From assembly GCA_910575605.1 (NCBI GenBank), contig CAJTEW010000005.1, positions 122,689 to 186,688 on the forward strand: 64,000 nt of DNA, given 5' to 3'. Under the pieces are notes generated by a model. The model saw only the letters and a program-made list of their open reading frames with translations, searched no databases and was not told where the DNA came from. This DNA comes from Lachnospiraceae bacterium. Its GTDB lineage: Bacteria; Bacillota; Clostridia; Lachnospirales; Lachnospiraceae. Below are positions 38,869 through 46,770 of this stretch, piece by piece. Every line of letters begins with the position of its first letter. The first letter of the stretch is position 1. The position numbers were made by a program, and so were the translations under genes.

Positions 38869-39975
38869 ATGAAAAAGAAGTTAGTGAGTGCATTATTATG
38901 TATGGCAATGGTTGGAACAATGTTAGTTGGATGTTCAGGAGGAAATGAGGGAGGAACAGACGACAGCAAATCAGAGGACAAGGCATCTGACACAGAGGTT
39001 GTGGATGAATCTGCAGAAGTATCAGATAAGTTGGCAGAGGAAATTAAATCACAGGTTCCTGACAAGGATTACAGCGAGTACACTATTGGATTCTGTGGAA
39101 TGACATTAAATAATGAGTATCATATTATTGTTGCAAATGCAGTTGCACAGTCCGGTAAGGCACTTGGAATGAAGGTTGAAATTCAGGCAGGAGCTGAGCA
39201 TCAGTCAGTAGAAGAGCAGTTGACAATTATTGAAAATTATGTATCACAGGGTGTAGACGGAATTATTCTTGTTCCGGCGGCTTCCGAGGGACTTATTTCT
39301 GCTCTTCAGGAATGTAAGGATGCAGGAATCCCAGTTATTAACCTTGATACAAAATTAGATGATAATACTTTAAAGACACTTGGCGAGGATATTCCATTCT
39401 ACGGAACAGATAACTATGTAGGTGGCCAGATGGTAGGTGAGAAGGTTGCAGAGATGTATCCTGACGGATGTAAGACAGCTATCTTAAGAGGTGTTCAGGG
39501 CCAGACAAATGATGATGACAGATATAACGGCTTCTTAGATAAAGCAGGAGATGTTGTAGACCTCGTAGCTGAACAGCATGCAAACTGGGAGACAGACCTT
39601 GGATATACTGCAATTCAGAATATTATTCAGGCAAATCCGGATCTTCAGGTTATTTACTGCGAGAATGACTTAATGGGAATCGGTGCTTATCAGGCAGTTG
39701 ATGAGGCAGGTCTTACAGATAAGATTAAGATTTTCTCCTACGACGGCGTAACAGAGGGACTTCAGTATGTAATTGATGAGAAATTTGTTTCTACCTGTGC
39801 ACAGCAGCCAATCGAAATGGGTAAGCTTGGTGTGGTTAATATGGCAAAAATTCTTGCAGGAGATAAGGCTGAAACTTATATTGATACAGGATGTAAGCTT
39901 GTAACAATTGACAATGCAGAGGATACCCTTGCTGAGACAGAGAAGTATGCAGCAGAAATCAGCGCTACAAAATAA
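38869..39975 (+). CDS. Sugar-binding lipoprotein (RbsB-like)
   Basis: A 368-residue solute-binding protein. The signal peptide ends in a lipobox, MVGTMLVGCSGG, so the mature protein is lipid-anchored at Cys22; an acidic/Ser-rich linker (DDSKSEDKASDTEVVDESAE) follows. The Peripla_BP_4 fold shows IGFCGMTLNNEYHIIVANAV, GVDGIILVPAASEGLISALQ and VIYCENDLMGIGAYQAVDEA. It follows the permease by 83 bp and presumably sets importer specificity. A ribosome site AAGGAG precedes it. Confidence 0.94.
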   Translation: MKKKLVSALLCMAMVGTMLVGCSGGNEGGTDDSKSEDKASDTEVVDESAEVSDKLAEEIKSQVPDKDYSEYTIGFCGMTLNNEYHIIVANAVAQSGKALGMKVEIQAGAEHQSVEEQLTIIENYVSQGVDGIILVPAASEGLISALQECKDAGIPVINLDTKLDDNTLKTLGEDIPFYGTDNYVGGQMVGEKVAEMYPDGCKTAILRGVQGQTNDDDRYNGFLDKAGDVVDLVAEQHANWETDLGYTAIQNIIQANPDLQVIYCENDLMGIGAYQAVDEAGLTDKIKIFSYDGVTEGLQYVIDEKFVSTCAQQPIEMGKLGVVNMAKILAGDKAETYIDTGCKLVTIDNAEDTLAETEKYAAEISATK

Positions 39976-39999
39976 GACAGACTTAAGAGGACATAAATT

Positions 40000-40647
40000 A
40001 TGAATTATAAACAGCTAATTGTAGAAAGTGGAAAAAGAATGGCGGGTTCAGGTCTTACTGTAGAAACCTGGGGAAATATAAGCTTCCGGGATAAAGAGAC
40101 AGGACTTGTATACCTGACCCCCAGTGCAATGCTCTATGATACGATTGTAGAAGATGATGTAGTTGTATGTAAATTAGATGGAACAATCGTAGATGGGGAA
40201 AGAAAACCTACGATTGAAACAGAAATGCATTTATCTGTATACAGAAATAGAGAAGATGTAAATGCAATTATACATACACATCCAATCTATTCAATGGTAT
40301 ATGCAGCTCAGGGGAAGGATATACCCCTCATAATTGATGAGGCAGCTCAGGTGATGGGTGATGTATGCAGATGTGCAGATTATGCACTTCCTGGCAGTCA
40401 CGAGCTTGCAGAAAACTGCGTAGAAGCACTGGGAGAAAAAGCAAATACCTGCTTAATTCATTCTCACGGCGCAGTCTGCGTTTCCGTAGACATGGAAGGT
40501 GCGTTTAAAACGGCTAAGGTGTTGGAAGTTACAGCGCAGATTTACTATATGATAGAAGCAGCTGGAGGAAAACCAGCAGGGATTTCCGAAGAAAATATAA
40601 AGGCAATGCAGGATTTTGTAAAAAATTCATACGGGCAGGGAAAATAA
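40000..40647 (+). CDS. Class II aldolase (fuculose/rhamnulose-phosphate aldolase-like)
   Basis: A 215-residue zinc-dependent aldolase/epimerase of the FucA/AraD family. Zn ligands are expected at the two His of AIIHTHPIYSM and the His of LIHSHGAVCVS; SGLTVETWGNISFRD is the N-terminal phosphate-binding region, with catalytic Glu in KPTIETEMHLSVY. It should cleave a 1-phosphoketose to DHAP and an aldehyde. If the sugar is a 6-deoxyhexose the aldehyde is L-lactaldehyde; for a 5-deoxypentose it would be acetaldehyde. Last gene of the operon; followed by a hairpin element. Confidence 0.88.
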   Translation: MNYKQLIVESGKRMAGSGLTVETWGNISFRDKETGLVYLTPSAMLYDTIVEDDVVVCKLDGTIVDGERKPTIETEMHLSVYRNREDVNAIIHTHPIYSMVYAAQGKDIPLIIDEAAQVMGDVCRCADYALPGSHELAENCVEALGEKANTCLIHSHGAVCVSVDMEGAFKTAKVLEVTAQIYYMIEAAGGKPAGISEENIKAMQDFVKNSYGQGK

Positions 40648-40669
40648 AAACCAAATAAGTGTATGTTTG

Positions 40670-40722
40670 GGGACGGGGTTTTTCTAGAAAAACCCCGTCC
40701 CAGATTGATTTTACCCTGTCCC
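40670..40722 (-). repeat. 53-bp hairpin element, copy 1 (inverted)
   Basis: Hairpin GGGACGGGGTTTTTC/GAAAAACCCCGTCCC (40670-40701) then, 21 bp on, ACCCTGTCCC. Orientation is opposite to the copy 95 bp away at 40817. It follows the aldolase gene and should terminate the operon. Confidence 0.9.
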
Positions 40723-40786
40723 TAATTTGGAAAATGATATATTTATTAAATTTTTATTGATAAATAAACTGTTTTTGAGATAATTA

Positions 40787-40815
40787 TTTACAATTTTTTG
40801 TGGTTTTTGTATAAT
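40787..40815 (+). promoter_or_regulatory. Promoter reading into hairpin element
   Basis: TTTACA, 17 bp, TATAAT; the element starts 2 bp past the -10, so the transcript of the downstream gene would begin with it. Almost the same as the promoter at 45836. Confidence 0.75.
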
Positions 40816-40816
40816 A

Positions 40817-40869
40817 GGGACAGGGTAAAATCAATCTGGGACGGAGTTTTTTTAAAAAAACTCCGTCCC
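40817..40869 (+). repeat. 53-bp hairpin element, copy 2
   Basis: GGGACAGGGT, then at +21 a 32-bp hairpin GGGACGGAGTTTTTTT/AAAAAAACTCCGTCCC. It forms the 5' leader of the gene at 40896. Confidence 0.9.
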
Positions 40870-40895
40870 CAATATATAAAAAGGAGGGTACATAA

Positions 40896-41351
40896 ATGAT
40901 TACAAATATTAATATGGATCAGCTTGAAAAGGATGCAGTGGATATTTTCCATCAGGGCTTTGCATGTTCAGAGTCGGTAATTTATGCGATACGTAAACAT
41001 TTTGAGATAGATCTGTCGGATGATGCGATTGCAATGAGTTCAGGATTCCCATGGGGACTTGGTGGAGGAGGCTGCATCTGCGGGGCTCTTGCAGGAGGCA
41101 CTATGTGTATTGGGTATTTCTTTGGAAGAAGGAAACCGGGAGATCCGAAGATTCAGAGATGCTTTGAACTTACTAATGAGCTTCACGATTATTTTAAGGA
41201 AGCCTGTGGAGGAACATGCTGTCGTGTGCTTACGAGAGGAATGGAGAAGGATGCGCCAGAAAGGAAGGAACAGTGTACAAAGTTTGTTGCTGATACGGTT
41301 AAGAAAACGGCAGAGATTATTATTCGGGAGCTTGAAAAGGATAATGAATAG
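40896..41351 (+). CDS. C-GCAxxG-C-C family protein
   Basis: A 151-residue protein with the family pattern: FHQGFACSESV, GGGGCICGALAGGTMCIGY and ACGGTCCRVLTRG. The spaced Cys suggest a redox or metal-binding role, often near redox enzymes; function is unproven. AAAGGAGG precedes the start. It has its own promoter with a hairpin element as leader, and a terminator after it. Confidence 0.88.
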   Translation: MITNINMDQLEKDAVDIFHQGFACSESVIYAIRKHFEIDLSDDAIAMSSGFPWGLGGGGCICGALAGGTMCIGYFFGRRKPGDPKIQRCFELTNELHDYFKEACGGTCCRVLTRGMEKDAPERKEQCTKFVADTVKKTAEIIIRELEKDNE

Positions 41352-41378
41352 GTAATGAGATATAGTATGAATGGGAAG

Positions 41379-41409
41379 AGAGGCTGTAATATGCAGTCTT
41401 TCTTTTTTT
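41379..41409 (+). terminator. Intrinsic terminator after the C-GCAxxG-C-C gene
   Basis: AGGCTG...CAGTCT short stem followed by TTCTTTTTTT. Confidence 0.65.
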
Positions 41410-41503
41410 ATATAAATTTATTGAAAAACAATAAATTTATATTGAATTACAATAATACATATGATATAATGCAAAAAAACTTAGAAAAATAGAAAAGGGG
41501 TGT

Positions 41504-41959
41504 ATGTATGTGAATGAAAGGTTTATAAGATTCACGAAGCTTGTACTGGATATTATGTTCTTTGGAGGAATTGTTGTTTTTGTTAATCTTCCTTTTATTT
41601 TAAAATTTTTGGGGAAATATTATTCCAGTGTTATTACAGAGTATATTCTTCTTATGCTGATTGTTTTTGGGATATCAGGAGTTTTTGGACTTATTATTAT
41701 TAGTCAGCTGCGGCAGATGATGAAAACTGTTGTTGAAAAATCTTGTTTTGTAAAAGAGAATGTCAAAAGTCTGAATATTATGACGGTCTCCAGTTTTTGT
41801 ATTTTTATTATGTTTATTATTAAGATTCTAATTATGCCCACGCCGGCAACAGGAATCATTGTTCTTGTATTTTTTATTGCTGCTTTATTTAGTAAGGTTC
41901 TTGCATATGTGTTCGCAGAAGCGATCAGACATAAAGAAGAAAATGATCTTACAATTTAA
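41504..41959 (+). CDS. DUF2975 family membrane protein
   Basis: A 151-residue protein with four predicted transmembrane segments (around residues 15-33, 43-64, 91-110 and 115-135) and SQLRQMMKTVVEKSCFVKEN between the second pair, a pattern of DUF2975. It is directly followed by a small HTH regulator, the usual partner of such proteins. Role unknown, perhaps membrane-linked signalling. Start at ATG 41504 after AAAAGGGG. Confidence 0.75.
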   Translation: MYVNERFIRFTKLVLDIMFFGGIVVFVNLPFILKFLGKYYSSVITEYILLMLIVFGISGVFGLIIISQLRQMMKTVVEKSCFVKENVKSLNIMTVSSFCIFIMFIIKILIMPTPATGIIVLVFFIAALFSKVLAYVFAEAIRHKEENDLTI

Positions 41960-41971
41960 GGAGGTGTCATT

Positions 41972-42184
41972 TTGGGAATAAGGATTAATCTTGATGTCAT
42001 AATGGCACAGAGGAAGATTGGGCTGATGGAGCTTGCGCAAAAGGTAGATATAACTCCTGCAAATCTTTCTATTTTAAAAAATAATAAGGCTAAAGCTCTT
42101 AGATTTTCTACATTGGAGGCAATTTGCAGGGAGTTAAAATGTCAGCCGGGAGATATGATAGAATATGAACCGGAAGAAGAATAA
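41972..42184 (+). CDS. Small XRE/YozG-type HTH regulator
   Basis: A 70-residue Cro/CI-type DNA-binding protein: INLDVIMAQRKIGLMELAQK, VDITPANLSILKNNKAKALR, then FSTLEAICRELKCQPGDMIE. TTG start at 41972 after AAGGAGG. It sits 12 bp after the DUF2975 gene and 14 bp before the DUF4173 gene, forming one unit; it probably regulates this unit. Confidence 0.9.
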   Translation: MGIRINLDVIMAQRKIGLMELAQKVDITPANLSILKNNKAKALRFSTLEAICRELKCQPGDMIEYEPEEE

Positions 42185-42198
42185 AAGGAGGATTTTTT

Positions 42199-43680
42199 AT
42201 GAATGAAAAACCATTAATTACAAAAATGAGGGAAAATTATAGATATTTTGGCGGATTAAGTTTGATATATGGACTTATATTTACATTTTGCTTATATAAA
42301 AATATGTCAGGAATTACGTTTCCGATATGTGTAGCTATAACTATTATATTTGCAATATTATTTATGAAAAAGATTGGATTTAGTTTACAAAGAAACTCTA
42401 TATTGTATATAACTGGAATGATACTTCTTGGAATCTCGACATCATTTACAAGTTCTTTTTTCTTACATTTTTTTAACTTACTTGGGATTATATTATTGTT
42501 TTTTGTATTTATGATTCATCAGTTTTATAATGATATAAACTGGAATTTTCCTGCATATTTAAAAAGGATTTTTATTTTATTTGGAACTGTTATAGAATGT
42601 ATTCCCTATCCTTATTGGCATGGATCAAAATATGTCAATCGAAATAAGGAAAATAAAAATCATAACACCCTGATAGCTATTGTAATAGGGGTTCTTTTAT
42701 CATTGGCTGTTTTGTGTGTGACTCTGCCTCTTCTGCTAAAGTCGGATTTAATGTTCGCAAAAATATTCGGAGAGATATTAAAGCATATTAATTTTTCTAC
42801 TATATTTGGAGTCAGTTTTATGGGAATTTTGGGATTTACTTTATGTTATGCATTTTTTAGTGCATTATGTAAATACAATTTTCCAGAAGGCCGTGCAAGA
42901 AAATTGAAATATTATAATCCAATTATTGGAATTACTTTTACAAGCGTTATAAGCTTTGTATATTTTGTTTATTGTATGATACAGATAATGTATCTATTTA
43001 TCGGTATTCATGCAGGACTTCCAGAAAATGTAACATATGCTCAATATGCAAGAGGCGGTTTTTGGGAATTGTTATTTGTAAGTTTTATTAATTTCGTTAT
43101 GGTACTTATGTGTATGTATATTTTTTCTGACAATTTAGTGTTAAAATTTGTACTTACATTTGTATCAGGGTGTACATTTATTATGATTTTATCAGCAGCC
43201 TATAGAATGATACTGTATATTGGTGCATACCATTTAACATTTCTTAGAATTTTAGTTTTGTGGTTTCTGACAGTACTGACATTTATTATGGGAGGAGTTA
43301 TCATTAGTATTTATATGAAGAAATTTCCTTTATTTCAATATATAGTAGCTGTGGTTAGTGTATTTTATATTAGTCTTTCATTTTTAAGGCCAGATACAAT
43401 TGTAGCAAAATATAATATTACACATATGGATGAGGCTTCCTGTGAAAATGTATTTTATCTTTTATATAATACTTCATGGGATGCAGTCCCAGAAATTGCA
43501 AAGCTCGATAAAAAAGTTGATCTGACGAAAATAAAAAATGAAAATGAATTTTTTGAAGAACAGATAAAAAATTACTTTATATATGTTTCAGAAGAAAATA
43601 ATGATATATATTTTAGGAAAGCAAATTATTCCAGAATAAAAGCAAAGCTTGTAGCAGATAGGTGGCTGGAAGAACATTAG
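42199..43680 (+). CDS. DUF4173 family polytopic membrane protein
   Basis: A 493-residue protein with about ten to twelve hydrophobic segments. Motifs NFPEGRARKLKYYNPIIGIT and ENVTYAQYARGGFWELLFVS are characteristic of DUF4173. The C-terminal ~80 residues are soluble (NITHMDEASCENVFYLLYNT onward). Function unknown. AAAGGAGG precedes the ATG; cotranscribed with the DUF2975 and HTH genes. Confidence 0.82.
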   Translation: MNEKPLITKMRENYRYFGGLSLIYGLIFTFCLYKNMSGITFPICVAITIIFAILFMKKIGFSLQRNSILYITGMILLGISTSFTSSFFLHFFNLLGIILLFFVFMIHQFYNDINWNFPAYLKRIFILFGTVIECIPYPYWHGSKYVNRNKENKNHNTLIAIVIGVLLSLAVLCVTLPLLLKSDLMFAKIFGEILKHINFSTIFGVSFMGILGFTLCYAFFSALCKYNFPEGRARKLKYYNPIIGITFTSVISFVYFVYCMIQIMYLFIGIHAGLPENVTYAQYARGGFWELLFVSFINFVMVLMCMYIFSDNLVLKFVLTFVSGCTFIMILSAAYRMILYIGAYHLTFLRILVLWFLTVLTFIMGGVIISIYMKKFPLFQYIVAVVSVFYISLSFLRPDTIVAKYNITHMDEASCENVFYLLYNTSWDAVPEIAKLDKKVDLTKIKNENEFFEEQIKNYFIYVSEENNDIYFRKANYSRIKAKLVADRWLEEH

Positions 43681-43711
43681 GAAACATACATTTCCTGATA
43701 GAAGTGCAAAA

Positions 43712-43764
43712 GGGACAGGGTATTTTTAATCTGGGACGTAGTAAAATTAATTTTACTACGTCCC
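43712..43764 (+). repeat. 53-bp hairpin element, copy 3
   Basis: GGGACAGGGT, then at +21 the hairpin GGGACGTAGTAAAATT/AATTTTACTACGTCCC. It lies between the convergent DUF4173 and ABC permease genes, a bidirectional terminator position. Confidence 0.9.
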
Positions 43765-43770
43765 CAATCT

Positions 43771-44517
43771 TTAAATTTCTGTTTTTCTTAGAAGAAGATA
43801 GGTACATATAGAAAGAATTATAAAAGTAGCAGACATTGATAAACATCCAATAAATGGATTTATGGCTCCATCTTTAAGTCCTAAGATAGCAAAGAACACA
43901 TCGGAGGCCCTGCTACAAAAGTCAGGAAACCAGACAAAGGACATTGGAAGTATGGAACAGCAGAAAATGGGAAGGGCTATTACATACATTGTCCGATATT
44001 TTTTTGGTATGCGGCAAAAAACAGCAGAAATTAAAAGTCCGAGTGCTGCAGACATAATGGTAATAGTAAAGGTAAATAGCAGATTGGTAAATAGCATGGT
44101 AAATGTTCCTTTTCCATTAAAGAAATCAAGGTAAATTAGCTGTAAAATATTTAAAATTTGAAATGAGGAGGAAAATCTTTCAATAAAAAATTCTGCTGTT
44201 ATAACAAAAAGAGTATCAAATATTGAGCAAATAAGGCAAAATAAGGAAATGACACACAGACTGCTTTTGTAGAAGGATTTTCTGGAAATTCCATTCTGAA
44301 GTGCCATCAGATAATGCTCCTTGTACATGCATATTCCCATAACAAATGTGAGAATAACACTTGAAAAACCTGTTCCGTTGAAATTAATATTGATATCAGA
44401 TGAGGTAACAGAAAGAGAAAAGCTAATTCCTGCTATGGTAAGGGCAATTATAACACAGAAATAGACACCAAAAGATTTTGACAAATCTATAATTTGATAT
44501 TTTAACATTTTTTTCAT
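43771..44517 (-). CDS. ABC transporter membrane protein
   Basis: A 248-residue integral membrane protein with about six hydrophobic segments (VYFCVIIALTIAGISFSL, FSSVILTFVMGICMY, FTITIMSAALGLLISAVF and others). No domain name is certain; as the partner of the ATPase 13 bp upstream and a GntR regulator it fits an exporter of the Ytr/bacitracin-type small ABC systems, which respond to envelope stress or peptides. The stop codon is 7 bp from a hairpin element. Confidence 0.75.
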   Translation of the reverse strand: MKKMLKYQIIDLSKSFGVYFCVIIALTIAGISFSLSVTSSDININFNGTGFSSVILTFVMGICMYKEHYLMALQNGISRKSFYKSSLCVISLFCLICSIFDTLFVITAEFFIERFSSSFQILNILQLIYLDFFNGKGTFTMLFTNLLFTFTITIMSAALGLLISAVFCRIPKKYRTMYVIALPIFCCSILPMSFVWFPDFCSRASDVFFAILGLKDGAINPFIGCLSMSATFIILSICTYLLLRKTEI

Positions 44518-44530
44518 AATAAAATTCCTC

Positions 44531-45379
44531 CTAGCTGTTTGTTAATTGAATAAAGAATTTTTGCAAGTCCATACCTGATATACTTAGATTATCAGGTATA
44601 TTTGTTTCAGGTTGTCCCAAAATATAAGCTGTTTTTAACCCCCCAAGGATTTCTGTACCAATAACTTGTTTTCCAGAAATATATCCGTCTACTGCAGAGG
44701 ATATACCAGAAATACAGTAACCGGCTTTAAGAATTTCATCTCGGGAATCATTTTTTATAATTTCTCCATTTTTTATGATGATTACATTTTCAATAACATT
44801 AGAAATTTCTTCAATTAAATGGGTAGAAATTACAATTGTAAATGGATTTTCTGCATATTTTTCAATTAATATTTTATAAAATAAATCTCTGTGATAGGCA
44901 TCCAGTCCAAGAACAGGCTCATCCAGAAAAACATATGGTACATTTACAGACAAAGCAACAATATTTCGAAATATGGTCTGATATCCTGTAGATAACCTCT
45001 TTATTTTTTTCTTATGGGATAGCTGAAATAGGTTACATAGCTTTTCAGCATAGTCTTTGTCAAAACCAGGGTAAAATTCACTGCTCCATTTAAACGCATC
45101 TTTAACCTTCATACCTTCAGGATATAGGTTTTGTTCATTTGTAAGAAAAAAATTATGAAGTACTTCTGTGTTTTCTGTAGCCGTTTTGCCATTAAGTGTG
45201 ACAGTTCCGTTGTCAGCCAGAACTCGGTTGTTGATAATATTAAGGAGTGTAGACTTTCCTGCTCCGTTTCGTCCCAGTAAACCATAGATTGTATTTTCTT
45301 TAAAACACAGATTTACATGGGACAATGCCTGAACATTTTTATATTTTTTTGATATATCCTTTAATTCAATTCCATTCAT
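44531..45379 (-). CDS. ABC transporter ATP-binding protein
   Basis: A 282-residue single ATPase: Walker A LLGRNGAGKSTLLNII at residues ~33-48, signature RLSTGYQTIFRNIVAL (LSTGY in place of LSGGQ, usual in Ytr-like ATPases), Walker B YVFLDEPVLGLD and the switch His in VISTHLIEEIS. Starts 4 bp inside the GntR gene end, indicating coupling. Likely powers an exporter or a resistance pump. Confidence 0.9.
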   Translation of the reverse strand: MNGIELKDISKKYKNVQALSHVNLCFKENTIYGLLGRNGAGKSTLLNIINNRVLADNGTVTLNGKTATENTEVLHNFFLTNEQNLYPEGMKVKDAFKWSSEFYPGFDKDYAEKLCNLFQLSHKKKIKRLSTGYQTIFRNIVALSVNVPYVFLDEPVLGLDAYHRDLFYKILIEKYAENPFTIVISTHLIEEISNVIENVIIIKNGEIIKNDSRDEILKAGYCISGISSAVDGYISGKQVIGTEILGGLKTAYILGQPETNIPDNLSISGMDLQKFFIQLTNS

Positions 45380-45750
45380 TGTATAAATCCCCTTTCAATC
45401 ATTGCAATAATTTCATCGCTGGAAATTCCCAGCCGTTTTGCTTCTTCAATGAGAGTTCCGATATAATTATCATAAAATTGATTCTGCCGTTTTTCTCTCA
45501 GCTTATTTACAGCACCTTCTGATACAAACATTCCTACACCTCTTTTTTTAAATATTATTCCTTCATCAACCAGAAGATTAATTCCCTTTAGAGCCGTAGC
45601 AGGGTTAATCTTATAATTCACAGAAAATTCTGTTATAGATGGTATTTGAGTTCCTTCCGGGAACCCGCCTGTAAGTATTCCATCTTCAATACATTCGGAA
45701 ATTTGAATAAAGATAGGTTTTTCCTGATCTAATTCTAGGTTCATGAACAT
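45376..45750 (-). CDS. GntR-family (YtrA-type) regulator
   Basis: A 124-residue regulator with an N-terminal winged HTH (IFIQISECIEDGILTGGFPE, PSITEFSVNYKINPATALKG) and a short C-terminal dimer helix, the YtrA layout. It leads a GntR-ATPase-permease operon that it probably represses. A symmetric AGTTA...TAACT pair lies just upstream (45766-45785). Confidence 0.92.
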   Translation of the reverse strand: MFMNLELDQEKPIFIQISECIEDGILTGGFPEGTQIPSITEFSVNYKINPATALKGINLLVDEGIIFKKRGVGMFVSEGAVNKLREKRQNQFYDNYIGTLIEEAKRLGISSDEIIAMIERGFIQ

Positions 45751-45765
45751 TCTCCTTACTTAGTT

Positions 45766-45822
45766 AGTTACTTTAGTGATTAACTATATATGTATTAAAA
45801 CATAAATATTTATAATTGTCAA
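45766..45822 (-). promoter_or_regulatory. Promoter and operator candidate of the GntR-ABC operon
   Basis: On the minus strand TTGACA (45817-45822), 17 bp, TTTAAT (45794-45799), then an inverted pair AGTTA / TAACT spanning 45766-45785 between the -10 and the gene. Confidence 0.5.
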
Positions 45823-45835
45823 TAATAAAATGAAC

Positions 45836-45864
45836 TTTACGTTTTTTTGTGAATTCTGTATAAT
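45836..45864 (+). promoter_or_regulatory. Promoter reading into hairpin element and plsC-like gene
   Basis: TTTACG, 17 bp, TATAAT; followed one base later by the element. Same layout as at 40787. Confidence 0.75.
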
Positions 45865-45865
45865 A

Positions 45866-45918
45866 GGGACAGGGTATTTTTAATCTGGGACGTAGTATTT
45901 TTAAAAATACTACGTCCC
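45866..45918 (+). repeat. 53-bp hairpin element, copy 4
   Basis: GGGACAGGGT, then at +21 the hairpin GGGACGTAGTATTTTT/AAAAATACTACGTCCC. It forms most of the 5' leader of the acyltransferase gene. Confidence 0.9.
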
Positions 45919-45938
45919 CAACTAAGAAGGAGAAGATT

Positions 45939-46649
45939 ATGAAGCGGATTTTATTGATGGTATTTAGGAATATATTGCTTGTTCCGTTTATGTGGTGTAA
46001 ATTATGCTATTATGCTGCCCATGTTGATAAGTACACGGAGGAGCAGCATTATAAAATGTTAAAATTTATTGTGCTTCGTGCAAATAAGGGGGGAAATGTT
46101 ACGATTGATGTGCATGGCCTGGAGAATATACCATCGGAGAGTGGATTTATGTTTTTCCCAAATCATCAGGGGTTGTATGATGTATTGGCGATTGTGGAAG
46201 CATGCCCGACTCCGTTTTCAGTTGTTGCTAAGAAGGAGATTAAGGACATTCAATTTCTTAAGCAGGTGATTGCCTGTATGAAAGGATATTTATTGGACAG
46301 GGAAGATGTACGGCAGGCTATGACGATTATTGCAAATGTGTCAGAGGAAGTGAAAAAGGGCAGAAATTATGTGATATTTGCTGAAGGAACCCGTTCAAAA
46401 AATGGAAATGAGATTCAGGATTTTAAGGGTGGAAGTTTTAAGGCGGCGACAAAAGCGAAATGTCCTATTGTACCTGTTGCACTTATTGATTCTTTTAAGC
46501 CCTTTGATACGAACACAATTAGTCCAGTGACAGTCCAGGTACATTTTCTTGAGCCTATTAATTATGATGAATATAAAGATATGAAAACAAAAGAAATTGC
46601 AATGCTTGTTCACAATAGAATTCAGAAAGCAATATATGAAAATATTTAA
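45939..46649 (+). CDS. plsC: Lysophospholipid (1-acylglycerol-3-phosphate) acyltransferase
   Basis: A 236-residue PlsC-type enzyme that adds the second acyl chain in phosphatidic acid synthesis at the membrane. It has an N-terminal hydrophobic segment, the H-X4-D catalytic motif FPNHQGLYDVL, substrate motif FAEGTRSKNG and PIVPVALIDSF. Length is standard. AGAAGGAG precedes the ATG. Monocistronic, with a hairpin element as leader. Confidence 0.92.
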   Translation: MKRILLMVFRNILLVPFMWCKLCYYAAHVDKYTEEQHYKMLKFIVLRANKGGNVTIDVHGLENIPSESGFMFFPNHQGLYDVLAIVEACPTPFSVVAKKEIKDIQFLKQVIACMKGYLLDREDVRQAMTIIANVSEEVKKGRNYVIFAEGTRSKNGNEIQDFKGGSFKAATKAKCPIVPVALIDSFKPFDTNTISPVTVQVHFLEPINYDEYKDMKTKEIAMLVHNRIQKAIYENI

Positions 46650-46689
46650 AATTGTGAAAAATGTGTGTAGAAGATATTGAGTGTTTCTA

Positions 46690-46725
46690 TTATGGATTAT
46701 AGGATTCCCGTCGATATACTTAATG
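46690..46725 (+). promoter_or_regulatory. Possible sigma-28-type promoter
   Basis: TTATGGATT, about 11 bp, GTCGATAT; compare TTATGATT, 11 bp, GCCGATAA upstream of flgM. The -10 fits the flagellar sigma consensus; the -35 does not match it well. Confidence 0.35.
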
Positions 46726-46770
46726 TAGGATAATATTGGTATATCGGAAATATGAAAGAGGGGGATTCTT

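Noticed and set aside
31578..40647. Propanediol-utilisation microcompartment locus
   Set aside because: No BMC shell proteins, no alcohol or aldehyde dehydrogenases and no phosphotransacylase in or near the operon.
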